Assembly: GCF_900188165.1 (NCBI RefSeq)
Contig: NZ_FZOS01000003.1
Location: 62,001-126,000 of the forward strand
From: Edaphosphingomonas laterariae
GTDB lineage: Bacteria; Pseudomonadota; Alphaproteobacteria; Sphingomonadales; Sphingomonadaceae
Direction of reading: 5' to 3'
DNA: 64,000 nucleotides
Positions 1 through 9,514 of the stretch are shown here, piece by piece. Positions within the stretch are counted from its first letter, which is position 1. Each line of letters starts with the position of its first letter. The translations under genes were made by a program, and so were the position numbers. The notes under the pieces were generated by a model, which was not told the origin of the DNA, ran no database searches, and worked only from the letters and a program-made list of their open reading frames with translations.

Positions 1-132
1 CTCATCCTCCTTGATCGAGAATTCGCCCGCGCGTTCATAGAGAAGCGTGCTGGCGGCGAATTCGATCGTCACCGTCAGCAGGATGATGGCGACGATCCGG
101 CCAAGCAGGCCGAGCGACGGACGGGTGAGCAT
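1..132 (-). CDS. Sensor histidine kinase, N-terminus only (partial)
   Basis: Only the first 44 codons are in the window; the gene runs off the left edge. The ATG lies one base after the stop of the response regulator gene, so the two are almost certainly co-transcribed. The visible peptide begins MLTRPSLGLLGRIVAIIL and contains a hydrophobic segment (about residues 7-30), as expected for the first membrane helix of an OmpR-partner sensor kinase. No kinase domain is visible, so the assignment rests on position and the membrane anchor. Confidence 0.6.
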   Translation of the reverse strand, partial: MLTRPSLGLLGRIVAIILLTVTIEFAASTLLYERAGEFSIKEDE

Positions 133-133
133 A

Positions 134-844
134 TCAGATACGCGCGACGCCCGCGTTCAGCATGTATCCCACGCCGCGCACGGTGATGATCGGCGCGGGC
201 TTGTCATCCGCGGCGAGCTTGCGGCGCAGGCGGCTGACCAGCACGTCGATGCTGCGATCGGAGGAATCTCCGATCCGCGCGCGCGACAGTTCGATCAGCC
301 GTTCGCGCGCGATGACGCGCTGCGGGTGGCCGAGGAAGCTGGCAAGCAGATCGAATTCCGCGCCGGTGAGCGGGATCATCGCGCCGCTGCGCGAATAAAG
401 CTCGCGCCGGGCGAAATCGACGGTCAGGCCGTCGAACTCCGCCTTGTTGGACGGAACGGCGCGGCGCTGTTCCTCGATCCCGCCGCGACGGAGCACGGCG
501 CGGACGCGGGCGACCAGTTCGCGCGTGCTGAACGGCTTGGCGAGATAATCGTCGGCACCGAGTTCGAGCCCGACGACGCGATCGGTTTCGCTGCCGCGGG
601 CGCTGATGAAAATGATCGGCACGGTGCTGCGCTGGCGGATCGCCTTGCACAGATCGATGCCGCTGGTGCCCGGCAGCATGATATCGAGCAGGATCAGATC
701 GACCGGGCCTGCTTCGAACGTCGCCCACATTTCCGGCGCGGTGGCGGCGGGGCGGACGATATAGCCGTTTTCCTGCAGCGCGCGCGCCGTCAGCGTCCGC
801 AGGGGGGGATCATCTTCGACCAAGAGAATGGTAGGCGCCGTCAT
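134..844 (-). CDS. OmpR/PhoB-family response regulator
   Basis: A 236-residue two-component regulator. The receiver domain fills about residues 5-120, with the acidic pair E10-D11-D12, the phospho-acceptor D54 in LILLDIMLPG and the conserved lysine in DYLAKPFS. A winged-helix DNA-binding domain follows (LTGAEFDLL to RGVGYML). I chose the ATG at 844 because the receiver fold starts at once; a TTG further upstream would add 22 unlikely residues. It is followed one base later by a membrane-anchored kinase start, its probable partner. The signal sensed is unknown. Confidence 0.93.
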   Translation of the reverse strand: MTAPTILLVEDDPPLRTLTARALQENGYIVRPAATAPEMWATFEAGPVDLILLDIMLPGTSGIDLCKAIRQRSTVPIIFISARGSETDRVVGLELGADDYLAKPFSTRELVARVRAVLRRGGIEEQRRAVPSNKAEFDGLTVDFARRELYSRSGAMIPLTGAEFDLLASFLGHPQRVIARERLIELSRARIGDSSDRSIDVLVSRLRRKLAADDKPAPIITVRGVGYMLNAGVARI

Positions 845-1065
845 GACGGGCACCGCGAAGGGAACGGTGTGAGCATAGCCGACACCTAGGGACGGATCGC
901 CAATCGTCAACGCGTGGCGGGCCGGTCAGACGCAATATTCCGACACATTGTGGCAGGGGCAACAATTCGTAACGACGCTGCGTGGGAGCGGACATATTCG
1001 GCCGCCGATCCCAAGAGGTTTGAAACGCTTGGGAAATATTTTGTAGGACTTTCGACGAGTGACGG

Positions 1066-1091
1066 AAGGGCGCGTGGGCGTGCGCGCCCTT
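1066..1091 (-). terminator. Hairpin downstream of cobO
   Basis: A perfect 9-bp stem (AAGGGCGCG / CGCGCCCTT) with an 8-base loop lies 12 bases past the cobO stop. There is no clear T tract after it, so it may be a weak or Rho-assisted terminator. The rest of the gap up to the regulator start at 844 shows nothing else I recognise. Confidence 0.45.
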
Positions 1092-1102
1092 GCCGATGAA
1101 TG

Positions 1103-1705
1103 CTAGAATTCGATGCCGGCCTGCGCCTTCACGCCGTTGCGGAAGGGGTGCTTGACCATCGTCATCTCGGTCACGAGATCGGCCGCCTCGATCAGCTCGG
1201 CCGGCGCGTTGCGGCCGGTGACGACGACATGTTTCATCTCGTCCCGCGCGGTGAGCGTTTCGAGAATCTCGTCCACGGGCAGATAATCGTAGCGGAGCAC
1301 GATGTTGAGTTCGTCCGCGACGACCATGTGATAAGCGGGATCGGCGATCATGCGCTTCACCTCCTCCCACGCGGTGCGGGCGACGGCGATGTCGCGGGCG
1401 CGATCCTGCGTGTCCCAGGTGAAGCCTTCGCCCATCGGCTTGAATTCGACGAGATCGGGGAAGGCATCGAAGATCGCCTTCTCGCCCGTCGCCATCGCGC
1501 CTTTTACGAACTGGACGACGCCCACTTTCTGCCCGTGGCCCATGGCGCGCACGACCATGCCCAGCGCTGCCGTCGTCTTGCCCTTGCCCGGCCCGGTGTG
1601 GACGATCAGCAGGCCTTTTTCGCGGGTCTTGGACGCGAGGATCTTTTCGTGCGCGGCCTGCCGCTTCTTCATCTTTTCGGTGTGGCGGGCCTCGGTGTCG
1701 TCCAT
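1103..1705 (-). CDS. cobO: Cob(I)yrinic acid a,c-diamide adenosyltransferase
   Basis: A 200-residue CobO/BtuR-type enzyme that transfers the 5'-deoxyadenosyl group of ATP to reduced corrinoid in the cytoplasm, a step in making or salvaging adenosylcobalamin. The P-loop GPGKGKTT lies at about residues 38-45, and the family motifs VGVVQFVKG and VVADELNIVLRYDYL are present. Length is normal for the family. A Shine-Dalgarno-like AGGAG sits 8 bases before the ATG. No other cobalamin genes are next to it, so it may serve salvage here. No cobalamin riboswitch was visible upstream. Confidence 0.95.
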   Translation of the reverse strand: MDDTEARHTEKMKKRQAAHEKILASKTREKGLLIVHTGPGKGKTTAALGMVVRAMGHGQKVGVVQFVKGAMATGEKAIFDAFPDLVEFKPMGEGFTWDTQDRARDIAVARTAWEEVKRMIADPAYHMVVADELNIVLRYDYLPVDEILETLTARDEMKHVVVTGRNAPAELIEAADLVTEMTMVKHPFRNGVKAQAGIEF

Positions 1706-1749
1706 GCGCTTCGCTCCTGCAACCAGCGGGCGGCGCCTGCCTTCATGGA

Positions 1750-3195
1750 TCAGGAGGCGCCGAAACCCAGCTTGCGGCGCGTGGCATAAACGCCGGCGAC
1801 GAACAACAGCCAGGGTAGGCCGACGATGACGGCGATGTTCCAGAACTCCGTATCGAACGCCATGGTGACGAGGACCGCGAGCAGCACGGCGAGCGCCGCC
1901 AGCTGGAGGACCGGGAAACAGGGCGCGCGGACGGGCAGGTGCGGTTCACCCACCCGCTGCGCGCGGAAACGCAAATGGGTGAAGAGGATCGCGATCCAGG
2001 TGAACAGCCCGCCGAACAGGGCGATGCCGACCAGATATTGGAAGGCGTTGGGGCTGGCCAGGGCGACCAGCGCGGCGATCAGCACCCCCGCGCTCGACAG
2101 CAAGGCGGCGCGGACGGGAACGCCGCGCGGGCTGAGGCGGCCGAAGGTGGCGGGGACATGGCCGGCGCGTGCGAGCGAGAAGATCATCCGGCTGGCCATG
2201 TAGAGGCTGGAGTTCATCGCCGAGAGCGCGGCGCTGAGCACGACGAAGTTCATTACATGGGCAGCGGCGGTGAAGCCGAAGCTGGCGAACACCTTCACGA
2301 ACGGGCTCTGTTCGACGAGCTTCGCGCCGCTGGTCGTCCACGGCACGATCGCGATGATGATGCCGATCGACAGGATGTAGAAGAGGACGAGGCGGATCAG
2401 CATCGTCCGCATCGCGCGGGGCACGGATCGTTGCGGATCTTCCGCCTCGCCGGCGGCGACGGCGATCATCTCGATCCCGAAGAAGGAGAAGAGTGCGATC
2501 AGCACCGCCATCCAGACGCCCGCGAAGCCGAAGGGCAGCGGGCCGCCATCGACGAGATAATTGCCGAAGCCGGTGGCGGGCACGCCGACGCCGAAGATGC
2601 TGGCCAGCCCGAACAGGATGAAGGCGAGGATCGCGGCGACCTTGATCGCCGAAAGCCAATATTCGACCGTGCCGAAATTGCCGACCGCGCGCGTGTTCAC
2701 CCACAAGACCGCCAGGCCGAAGCCCGCCGTGGACAGCCATATCGGCAGGCCGGGAAACCAATATTCCATATAATGGCCGATCGCGACGGCTTCGCTGCCG
2801 ATCAGGATCACCATCGTCGCCCAATAGGTATAGCGCACGACGAAGCCGGCCAGCGGCGAGACATATTGTTCGGCATAGGTGCCGAACGATCCCGCCGTGG
2901 GGCTGGCGACGGCCATTTCCGACAGGCTGTACATCACCACCAGCGCGATCGCGGCGGCGATGATGTAGCTCAACAATACGCCCGGCCCGGCATAGCCGAC
3001 CGCGATGCCGCTGCCCATGAACAGCCCGGTGCCGATCGCGCCGCCAATGCCGATCATGGTGAGCTGGCGCTGGGTAAGGCCGCGTTCCAGCCCGCCTTCG
3101 CGTGCGGCGGCTTCGCCAGGGGCGGGGGGGGCGGCGGTGGATGCGGCGGACGGCGTGGTCATGGCGGCGGGATCGGCGGTCATCTCATGCGTCAT
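1750..3195 (-). CDS. Amino acid permease (APC superfamily)
   Basis: A 481-residue, roughly 12-helix inner-membrane transporter of the amino acid transporter branch (related to GabP, AnsP and ProY), expected to import an amino acid with protons. The family motif GIGGAIGTGLFMGSG opens the first helix, and a glutamate-containing FFGIEMIAVAAGEAEDPQ segment lies mid-protein. The start is uncertain: ATGs at 3195 and 3183 are both possible, and both sit at the end of the upstream MFS gene, which implies translational coupling. The substrate cannot be read from sequence; its position suggests an amino acid linked to the downstream catabolic genes. Confidence 0.85.
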   Translation of the reverse strand: MTHEMTADPAAMTTPSAASTAAPPAPGEAAAREGGLERGLTQRQLTMIGIGGAIGTGLFMGSGIAVGYAGPGVLLSYIIAAAIALVVMYSLSEMAVASPTAGSFGTYAEQYVSPLAGFVVRYTYWATMVILIGSEAVAIGHYMEYWFPGLPIWLSTAGFGLAVLWVNTRAVGNFGTVEYWLSAIKVAAILAFILFGLASIFGVGVPATGFGNYLVDGGPLPFGFAGVWMAVLIALFSFFGIEMIAVAAGEAEDPQRSVPRAMRTMLIRLVLFYILSIGIIIAIVPWTTSGAKLVEQSPFVKVFASFGFTAAAHVMNFVVLSAALSAMNSSLYMASRMIFSLARAGHVPATFGRLSPRGVPVRAALLSSAGVLIAALVALASPNAFQYLVGIALFGGLFTWIAILFTHLRFRAQRVGEPHLPVRAPCFPVLQLAALAVLLAVLVTMAFDTEFWNIAVIVGLPWLLFVAGVYATRRKLGFGAS

Positions 3196-4534
3196 TGGGG
3201 GCCAGTTCTTTGTTGGGCGCGGGCGGGGCATGGCGTGGGGGCATGTGCCGATCGACCAGCATCACGCCGCCGGCGAGCGCCACCAGCGCTGTGCCGATCA
3301 TCGCGAAGAAGAGCAGCGTGCCCTGCGGCAGGCCGAGCAGCACGCCCGCGCCGAAGGCGCTGAGGATCGCGCCGAGCCGGCCGATGCTGATCGAATAGCC
3401 GATCCCGGCCGAGCGGCATTCCACCGGGAAGACGTGGGCGGACAGCGCGAGCAGCATCACCTGCAGCGACAGCACGGTAGCGCCGGTGAGCGCCACCCCG
3501 GCGAGGATGGCGAGTGGCGAGGTGCCGGGCGTGTGCAGCAGCATCGCCCAGAAAGCGAGTGCGGCCATGCCGGCGATCGCGGTGGCGACGATCGTGACGC
3601 GTGATCCGACGCGCAGCACGATCCAGGTGAGCAGGAAGGAGGTGGCAACGCCCGCGAGGTTGAGGATCATCGATCCACGGATCGCCGCATCCATCGGGAA
3701 ACCCGCCTTGGACAGCAGCACCGGCACCCAGCTCAACAGCGCATAGACCGCCATCAGCGAGGCGAAGAAGGCGATTCCCATGCCGATGGTGGAGCGGCGC
3801 AGCGCCGGACCGAATACGCGCCCGCTTTCGGCCACCACCGGCGGCGGCAGGAACGGCCCCGTGGCGGTGCCGCCGGCGCGGGCGATCAGGCTGGCGATGC
3901 GCGGCGCGGGCGCCCCGCGCTGGGCGAGCAGGATCGGCGATTCCGGCAGCGCGCGGAGCATGACGAGGCTGAGCAGCAGGGGAAGCGCGCCGCCGAGCAG
4001 GAAAGCGGCGGGCCAGCCATAAGCCGGGATCAGCCAGGATGCGATCGCGGCGCCGATGATGCCGCCGCACGGCACGCCGACCGAGATGACGGTGACGGCA
4101 TAGTTGCGCGCGCGCGCTGGCATCCATTCGGCAATCAGCGCTGTCGCATTGGGCACCGCCGCGCCGAGGCCGAGGCCGGTGATGAAGCGGAGCGCGGTGA
4201 GGCTTGTGACATCGCGGCACAAGGCGGTGAGCATCGCGGTGGCGCCGAACCAGACGACCGCGCCGATCAGGGCCGGCCGGCGGCCGAAGCGATCGCCGAT
4301 CCGGCCGCCGATGCTGGTGCCGAACGCCATCCCGGCGAGCGAGGCCGCCATCACCGGCGCCAGCGCAGCCGAGCCCAGTTTCCAGTCGGCCAGGATGGCC
4401 GGGCCGGCAAAGGCAGCGAGCTGGATGTCGAAACCATCGAGCAGGATGATCGCGCCGACGAGTGCGAGCAGGCGCCAGTGAAAGGCCCTGGGGGCAAGAT
4501 CGTCGATCGCATCCTGAACTGGAACCGCCCCCAT
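3185..4534 (-). CDS. MFS transporter, aromatic acid:H+ symporter (AAHS) type
   Basis: A 449-residue, 12-helix major facilitator protein. The early DGFDIQLAAFAGPAI segment matches the DGFD/DGxD signature of helix 1 in AAHS transporters (PcaK, BenK, MhpT relatives), followed by GGRIGDRFGRRPALI, the classical loop 2-3 motif. It probably imports an aromatic or other organic acid. The ATG at 4534 is preceded by a purine-rich AAGGGGGAATAAGG; an upstream extension of 24 residues is unlikely. It overlaps the amino acid permease and follows the LVIVD gene with a 22-base gap, so it belongs to the catabolic block. Confidence 0.85.
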   Translation of the reverse strand: MGAVPVQDAIDDLAPRAFHWRLLALVGAIILLDGFDIQLAAFAGPAILADWKLGSAALAPVMAASLAGMAFGTSIGGRIGDRFGRRPALIGAVVWFGATAMLTALCRDVTSLTALRFITGLGLGAAVPNATALIAEWMPARARNYAVTVISVGVPCGGIIGAAIASWLIPAYGWPAAFLLGGALPLLLSLVMLRALPESPILLAQRGAPAPRIASLIARAGGTATGPFLPPPVVAESGRVFGPALRRSTIGMGIAFFASLMAVYALLSWVPVLLSKAGFPMDAAIRGSMILNLAGVATSFLLTWIVLRVGSRVTIVATAIAGMAALAFWAMLLHTPGTSPLAILAGVALTGATVLSLQVMLLALSAHVFPVECRSAGIGYSISIGRLGAILSAFGAGVLLGLPQGTLLFFAMIGTALVALAGGVMLVDRHMPPRHAPPAPNKELAPNDA

Positions 4535-4556
4535 TTGCCTTATTCCCCCTTCGTCA

Positions 4557-6320
4557 TCAGTCGCGTGGCGGCCAGGGCTTGGCGGGAACCCCCTTCTTCG
4601 GTTCACCGAGAAGCGGGCTCTTCAGCGCGTAGAAGCCATGGTTGGTGAACAGCCACAGGATGTTGCGATCATATTCGACGTAGGTGCCGTAGCCCAGATT
4701 GCCCTTCACATAATCGGGCGTTTCCTGATCGGTCGGAAAACGCGGGATATAATAAGCCGCAATCTTCGGATTGGCGGGATCCTGCACGTCGAACAGCTGA
4801 ACGCCGGCATTGTAGAAGGCATAAGGCACGATGCCCTGCCGCGCCGTGCCCGGCTGGGTGAAATAGCCCGGCCGCTTGGGGCCGAAGCTGCCGCGCCGTT
4901 CGCAGAAATCCTTGAACGGCGCGTCCGCCGGCGGCGTCGGGCGCGGGAAGGTGGTGGCGATCTTCGGATTGTTCGGATCGCGCACGTCGATGGCGAAGAT
5001 GTCCTTATAGGGTTCGAAGCAATCGTCGTTCATCGGATAGCCGTTCATGAACACGAAGCCGGTGCGTTCATACTGGCTGACGTCGATATTGTCGGCTTCG
5101 GTGCCGGCGAATTTCGGCACCATATCGAGATGGCTGATCACCTTGATTTCGGCGGGGTTGGAAATGTCCAGCACGTAGAAGCCGAGCCCGCCCATCGCCG
5201 CGAAGCCGAACTTGCCGCCCTTTTCCACGGGCTTGGGGATGAAGATCGGCATGCGCGAGCCCATCCACGAGGTGCGGTTGCCCGCGCGCGGATTTTTCAG
5301 ATAGGCGTCCTCTTCCGCCTTCACCCCGACGATCTGGCCGGGGACCGAGAATTGGGAGAGGAATTTCGGGTTCTTCGGGTCCGACATGTCCCACGCCTGA
5401 TAACCCGGCGAATAGAGATAATTGGGATATTCGGTAAGGGCGAAGCTGTCGTCCGGGGCGGAGGACAGGAACATATATTGCCCGCCGAACCAGGCCGGCA
5501 CATCGAGCGAGCCGGAGCCCTGCTGGTGGCCGGGCTGGGCATCGGGATGCTTGTAATCGGTGGTGCGGGTGGCGATCCTTTCCCACTGATCGGGCAGCGG
5601 GCCGTTCATCACATAGACGTTGAAGCCCTTGTGATAGGGCCATTTGCGGATCTTATCGACGCCGTCAGGCTCGTTCATCTTCTCGTCGAAGATGCCGAAG
5701 CGCTGCACCTCGTTCGATTGCACCATGATATATTTGCCGAGCGCCTTGTTCCACTGGATCGACGCGGCACCGATCATTTCGCCGGCGGGGAAGGGGTTCA
5801 CCGGATCGCCGCCGCCCTTGCCCGTCCAGCTCTGGCCCTTGGTGAGAAGCAGCTTCGCCTTGGCCGGATCGGTGATGTCGAACACCTTCAGGTTCAGCCG
5901 GTCATAGACGTAGAGATATCGCTTGCCGTTGAAGTCCGCGATGTTCTGCCATGTGTGGAAGGGCGACGGGACGTGCGGATAGAAGGCGATCACCTCCATA
6001 TTCTTCGCGTAGGATTTCTGTTCCCAATGATCGAGCTGGCCGGGGAAGGGCGCGCGTTCCTCGTGCAGCGGCGTCGCCTTGGGGTGATGGAAGGCCCCGG
6101 TCTGCGGATCGATGCCATAATCCACGCCGGGCACGGGCATGGGTGGGCGCTGATCATAGGTCAGATCGTGCCAGGCCTTGATGATCGGATCGCGGATATC
6201 GACCTTGGCGGCCTCACCTTCCGCCGCCGATGCCGCGCCGGCGATGCCGGCGGCGGCCGCCATGGCCGCGCAGCCTGCCAGGATGGAGCGACGGAACGGG
6301 GATTTCGCGATCTTGCTCAA
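4557..6320 (-). CDS. Exported LVIVD-repeat (beta-propeller-like) protein
   Basis: A 587-residue secreted protein. The N-terminus has a twin-arginine-like motif (FRRSIL) and a hydrophobic stretch ending ASA, so export to the periplasm by Tat is likely. The body carries repeated blade-like units such as LKVFDITDPAKAK, LGFYVLDISNPAEIK and VQLFDVQDPANPKI, the pattern of LVIVD propeller proteins. Its biochemical role is unknown; in sphingomonads such proteins occur beside TonB receptors in catabolic clusters (from memory). I prefer the TTG at 6320 because a strong AAGGAG lies 7 bases before it. The ATG at 6341 would place that site inside the gene. Confidence 0.75.
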   Translation of the reverse strand: MSKIAKSPFRRSILAGCAAMAAAAGIAGAASAAEGEAAKVDIRDPIIKAWHDLTYDQRPPMPVPGVDYGIDPQTGAFHHPKATPLHEERAPFPGQLDHWEQKSYAKNMEVIAFYPHVPSPFHTWQNIADFNGKRYLYVYDRLNLKVFDITDPAKAKLLLTKGQSWTGKGGGDPVNPFPAGEMIGAASIQWNKALGKYIMVQSNEVQRFGIFDEKMNEPDGVDKIRKWPYHKGFNVYVMNGPLPDQWERIATRTTDYKHPDAQPGHQQGSGSLDVPAWFGGQYMFLSSAPDDSFALTEYPNYLYSPGYQAWDMSDPKNPKFLSQFSVPGQIVGVKAEEDAYLKNPRAGNRTSWMGSRMPIFIPKPVEKGGKFGFAAMGGLGFYVLDISNPAEIKVISHLDMVPKFAGTEADNIDVSQYERTGFVFMNGYPMNDDCFEPYKDIFAIDVRDPNNPKIATTFPRPTPPADAPFKDFCERRGSFGPKRPGYFTQPGTARQGIVPYAFYNAGVQLFDVQDPANPKIAAYYIPRFPTDQETPDYVKGNLGYGTYVEYDRNILWLFTNHGFYALKSPLLGEPKKGVPAKPWPPRD

Positions 6321-6417
6321 CGGCTTTCTCCTTGGAGGCATGGCGGCAGGCTAGGGCTGTCGGATATAACTGGGAAATCCACTGTTGGTGCATGGTTATA
6401 GCGTAGTGGAATAACGG

Positions 6418-7185
6418 TCATGCGAACGCCAGGGGCCGGCGGATACCGGCGGCGCGCAGGATGGAATGGTGGACGGCGGCGGCCATCTCGCTCCCCGAAA
6501 CGCCCTTCGCGGGCTGGCGGCGTTCGATGGCGAGGCGCGTGCCATCGCGCCCGAGCGCTTCGACCGTAAGTTCGAGATGATCGATCGCGGGATCGGCGAT
6601 CAGCCGGGCGCGACAGCGATCGAGCCCCACCGTCGCCAGCGCGCAGGCCACCATCGCGTTGACATTATGGGGATAGCGCGCCGCGATCTCGCGCACGTTG
6701 CCATCGAACAGCAGCGTCGGTTCGGTTACCGTCGAGGGTAGCTGGCCAAGGCTGGCGGGCGGCTTGCGGAAGCTGATCGTCACATGATCCCACATCGCCT
6801 GCCATTCGAGCAGGCTATCCATGCCGACCAGCGCGCCATGGGCGATCAGCAGGGAGTGGCCATTGTCGCGGGCGGCCTGTTCCAGCCGTTCGCGCAGATC
6901 ATCGTCGGCAAGGGCGGTGAGCGAGAGCGGCATATAATCGGCGATGGCGAGAAAGCCCTCGCCATGTCGTCGGGTGATTTCGGGGCCGGCCATCTCGACG
7001 ATCAGATCCGGTGCGAAGCGGTGTGCGTCGGCAAGGTCATCGAGAATGCGGTCGGCCGGAATATCGCAAAGCCGGTCGCGGCTGCGATTGTGGACGAAGG
7101 CGATGTCGAGAGCGCCGGGATCGGCGGCGATGCGATCGTAAATCTCGGCACCGATGAAGCCGAAGCCGATCAGTCCGATACGCAT
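6418..7185 (-). CDS. Aspartate-dehydrogenase-like NAD(P) oxidoreductase (copy 1)
   Basis: A 255-residue enzyme of the NadX/L-aspartate dehydrogenase family, which oxidatively deaminates aspartate (or reduces the imine) with NAD(P). The Rossmann motif GLIGFGFIG is at the N-terminus, followed by LIVEMAGPE. The family segment YPHNVNAMVACALATVGLD and a later histidine (ADPAIDHLEL) are present. Start chosen at the ATG where the Rossmann strand begins; an in-frame ATG 9 bases upstream is possible. It follows the TonB receptor gene by 16 bases. A second family member lies at 19748. The true substrate may be an aspartate analogue. Confidence 0.8.
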   Translation of the reverse strand: MRIGLIGFGFIGAEIYDRIAADPGALDIAFVHNRSRDRLCDIPADRILDDLADAHRFAPDLIVEMAGPEITRRHGEGFLAIADYMPLSLTALADDDLRERLEQAARDNGHSLLIAHGALVGMDSLLEWQAMWDHVTISFRKPPASLGQLPSTVTEPTLLFDGNVREIAARYPHNVNAMVACALATVGLDRCRARLIADPAIDHLELTVEALGRDGTRLAIERRQPAKGVSGSEMAAAVHHSILRAAGIRRPLAFA

Positions 7186-7201
7186 CGCCGCCATCACCCG
7201 A

Positions 7202-9514
7202 TCAATATTTCCACTTGAGCGTGGCGCCGTAGGTGCGCGGCGGGGCGTAGGAGACGAGCACCGATCCGATCACGTCCGACTTGCCCGTTTCGTAGAGATT
7301 GTCGGTGAGGTTCTTGCCCCAGATCGTGAATTCCCACCGGCGATCGGTGGTGGCGAAGCCGATGGCGGCATTGAGCACGCCCACCGAATCCTGGTGCAGC
7401 CGTTCGCTGTTTTCGTTGTCGAAGTAGAAATCGTCGGTCCAGCTATAATCCGCGTTCAGGATCACGTCGAAACGGTCCGACACGGGGATCGCGGCGTCGA
7501 GCCCGACGCTGAATGCGTTTTCCGGCGAACGCCGCAGGCGGTTGCCCTTGAGGTTGGTGGGGATCGGCACCGAGCAGAAGCAGCCCGGATCATAAGCGAG
7601 TTCGGTGCTGATCAGATCGCCGGTGATCTTGGCGTCCATATAGGTGTAGTTGGCGAACAGGGTGACGCCGGGGAAGGGCACGACAGCGGTTTCAAGCTCG
7701 ATGCCCTTCACCCGCGCCTCGCCGGCATTGGCGATCACATTGTCGGCCGGCAGGTTGGGATCGAAGATCACGAATTGCTGGGTCTGCAGATCGGTATATT
7801 CGGTCCAGAAGCCGGTGATGTTGAAGCGCAGACGGTTATCGAGCCAGGTCGTCTTGGCGCCGATTTCATAGTTCCACGCATATTCGGGATCGTAGGACAG
7901 GCGCGCTTCACCGGGGTTGGTGGCGTTCTCGCCATTCCAGCCGCCCGATTTATAGCCCTTGGAAACGAGGCCATAGAGATAGGCGTCCTCGGTCGCCTGC
8001 CAGTGCAGGTTGACGCTCGGCGTCCACGCATCCCAGCTCCGCTTGTCGGACGCGGAGAAGGCGCGGGTGAAATTGCCGTTCTCGTCCTCGAACTCGGCAC
8101 CGAGGAAATCGCCGATGGTTTCGCGATAGACGGAGAATTTCTTCTCGTCCTTGGTGTAGCGGATGCCCGCCGTCAGCCCCAGCGTCTCGGTGAAATCATA
8201 GGTGCCTTCGATGAAGGCGGCATAGGTGTCCGATTTCAGCCGGGTTCCGGCGATTTCCTCGCCCTGCGCGAAATAATCGACGAAGATGTAGGTGGCATGT
8301 TCGACGCGATCGACGGTCTCATGCTGGTAATAGAGGCCGGCGAGCAGGTTGAACGCGCCGTCGAAATCGGTGCGGAAACGGAATTCCTGCGAGAAGCTCT
8401 TCGACTTCTCATCCTTGTCGTTGATGTAATAATCGTCGTTGAAGGCGTCGCGGTCGATGGCGCCGAAATCGATCCGGCCGTCCGGTCCGTAGATTAGTTT
8501 GGTGAAATCGATGAAGCTGCCGGCATCGTTGTTGACGGCCGCGAAGGTGCCTTCGCGATAGGCGGTGATCGAGGTGAGCGTGCCGGGGCCGAAATTATAG
8601 TCGACCGTCAGGTGGACGCCGCCGAGATCGGCATCCTGCCGCCCGTCGATATTGTTGGGCCCGCGCCGGGGATCCGGGTTCACGAAGGGGATATTGTGAT
8701 CCGACGGGATCTGGATATCGACCCAGCGCCCGGTGCCGCGCCGCCGGGTGAGATCGCCGGTCAGCAGGATGTCGAGATCCTCGTTCGGCTGGTAGCGCAG
8801 CTGGCCGAGGATGCCGAAGGAGTTGAGATCCTCGATATCGTTGCCGGTAAAGGTGTTGAAGGCATAGCCGTCGTGCCGGCGGCTGACCGCCGCGATGCTG
8901 CCGGAAAGGCCATCGGCAAGCCCGCCGCCGGCATGGGCCTTCAGCTCGAACGAGTCATAATTGCCGAAGCCGACCTGGCCGCCGGCGCGGAATTCCTGCG
9001 TGGGCTTGCGCGTCACATAATTGATCGCGCCGCCGACGACATTCTTGCCGTAGAGCGTGCCTTGCGGGCCGCGGACGATTTCGACGCGGTCCATATCGAC
9101 CAGCTCGATCGCGGTGCCCTGGGCACGCGGCAGATAGACGTCGTTGAGGAAGAAGCCGATGGCGGCGCTCGATGCCGCGCTTTCGATGTCGGTGCCGATG
9201 CCGCGCAGGAAGATATTGGGTTCGGTGACGTTATCGGGGTTGATCGTGAAGCCCGGGATGCGGCCGGCGATCTCGTAAAATTCGTCGATGCCCGCCTTGT
9301 CGAGCGCATCGCCGCTGAGCGCGGAGACGGAGAGCGGGGTCGACTGAAGATTTTCCTCGCGCTTGCGGGCGGTGACGATGATGTCGCTCAGGCCGGTTTC
9401 GGCGGCGGTTGCGCCGGCCGTGCTGTCCTGCGCCAGTGCGATGTTCGGGATGGTGAGGCCGGCCACTGTCCCCAGCAGCAATGCCATGCGATTCCGGTGG
9501 GAAATATCCGCCAC
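7202..9514 (-). CDS. TonB-dependent outer-membrane receptor
   Basis: A 770-residue receptor that would carry a substrate across the outer membrane using TonB energy. A signal peptide ends at IALA-Q (about residue 29). The plug begins with a TonB-box-like DIIVTARKREENLQSTPLSV and contains the plug motif VEIVRGPQGTLYGKNVVGGAINY. The C-terminus ends in an aromatic YGATLKWKY, typical of a final beta strand. It resembles the non-siderophore receptors that are abundant in sphingomonads. The GTG start has AAGGGGG 8 bases upstream. The substrate is probably that of the adjacent catabolic genes. Confidence 0.93.
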   Translation of the reverse strand: MADISHRNRMALLLGTVAGLTIPNIALAQDSTAGATAAETGLSDIIVTARKREENLQSTPLSVSALSGDALDKAGIDEFYEIAGRIPGFTINPDNVTEPNIFLRGIGTDIESAASSAAIGFFLNDVYLPRAQGTAIELVDMDRVEIVRGPQGTLYGKNVVGGAINYVTRKPTQEFRAGGQVGFGNYDSFELKAHAGGGLADGLSGSIAAVSRRHDGYAFNTFTGNDIEDLNSFGILGQLRYQPNEDLDILLTGDLTRRRGTGRWVDIQIPSDHNIPFVNPDPRRGPNNIDGRQDADLGGVHLTVDYNFGPGTLTSITAYREGTFAAVNNDAGSFIDFTKLIYGPDGRIDFGAIDRDAFNDDYYINDKDEKSKSFSQEFRFRTDFDGAFNLLAGLYYQHETVDRVEHATYIFVDYFAQGEEIAGTRLKSDTYAAFIEGTYDFTETLGLTAGIRYTKDEKKFSVYRETIGDFLGAEFEDENGNFTRAFSASDKRSWDAWTPSVNLHWQATEDAYLYGLVSKGYKSGGWNGENATNPGEARLSYDPEYAWNYEIGAKTTWLDNRLRFNITGFWTEYTDLQTQQFVIFDPNLPADNVIANAGEARVKGIELETAVVPFPGVTLFANYTYMDAKITGDLISTELAYDPGCFCSVPIPTNLKGNRLRRSPENAFSVGLDAAIPVSDRFDVILNADYSWTDDFYFDNENSERLHQDSVGVLNAAIGFATTDRRWEFTIWGKNLTDNLYETGKSDVIGSVLVSYAPPRTYGATLKWKY

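Noticed and set aside
1939-3363. 474-codon plus-strand frame across the amino acid permease
   Set aside because: It is antisense to a 12-helix transporter, is full of charged repeats, and has no domain.
4638-6401. 587-codon plus-strand frame opposite the LVIVD gene
   Set aside because: The minus frame has a Tat signal and propeller repeats; the plus frame has no ribosome site or recognisable domain.
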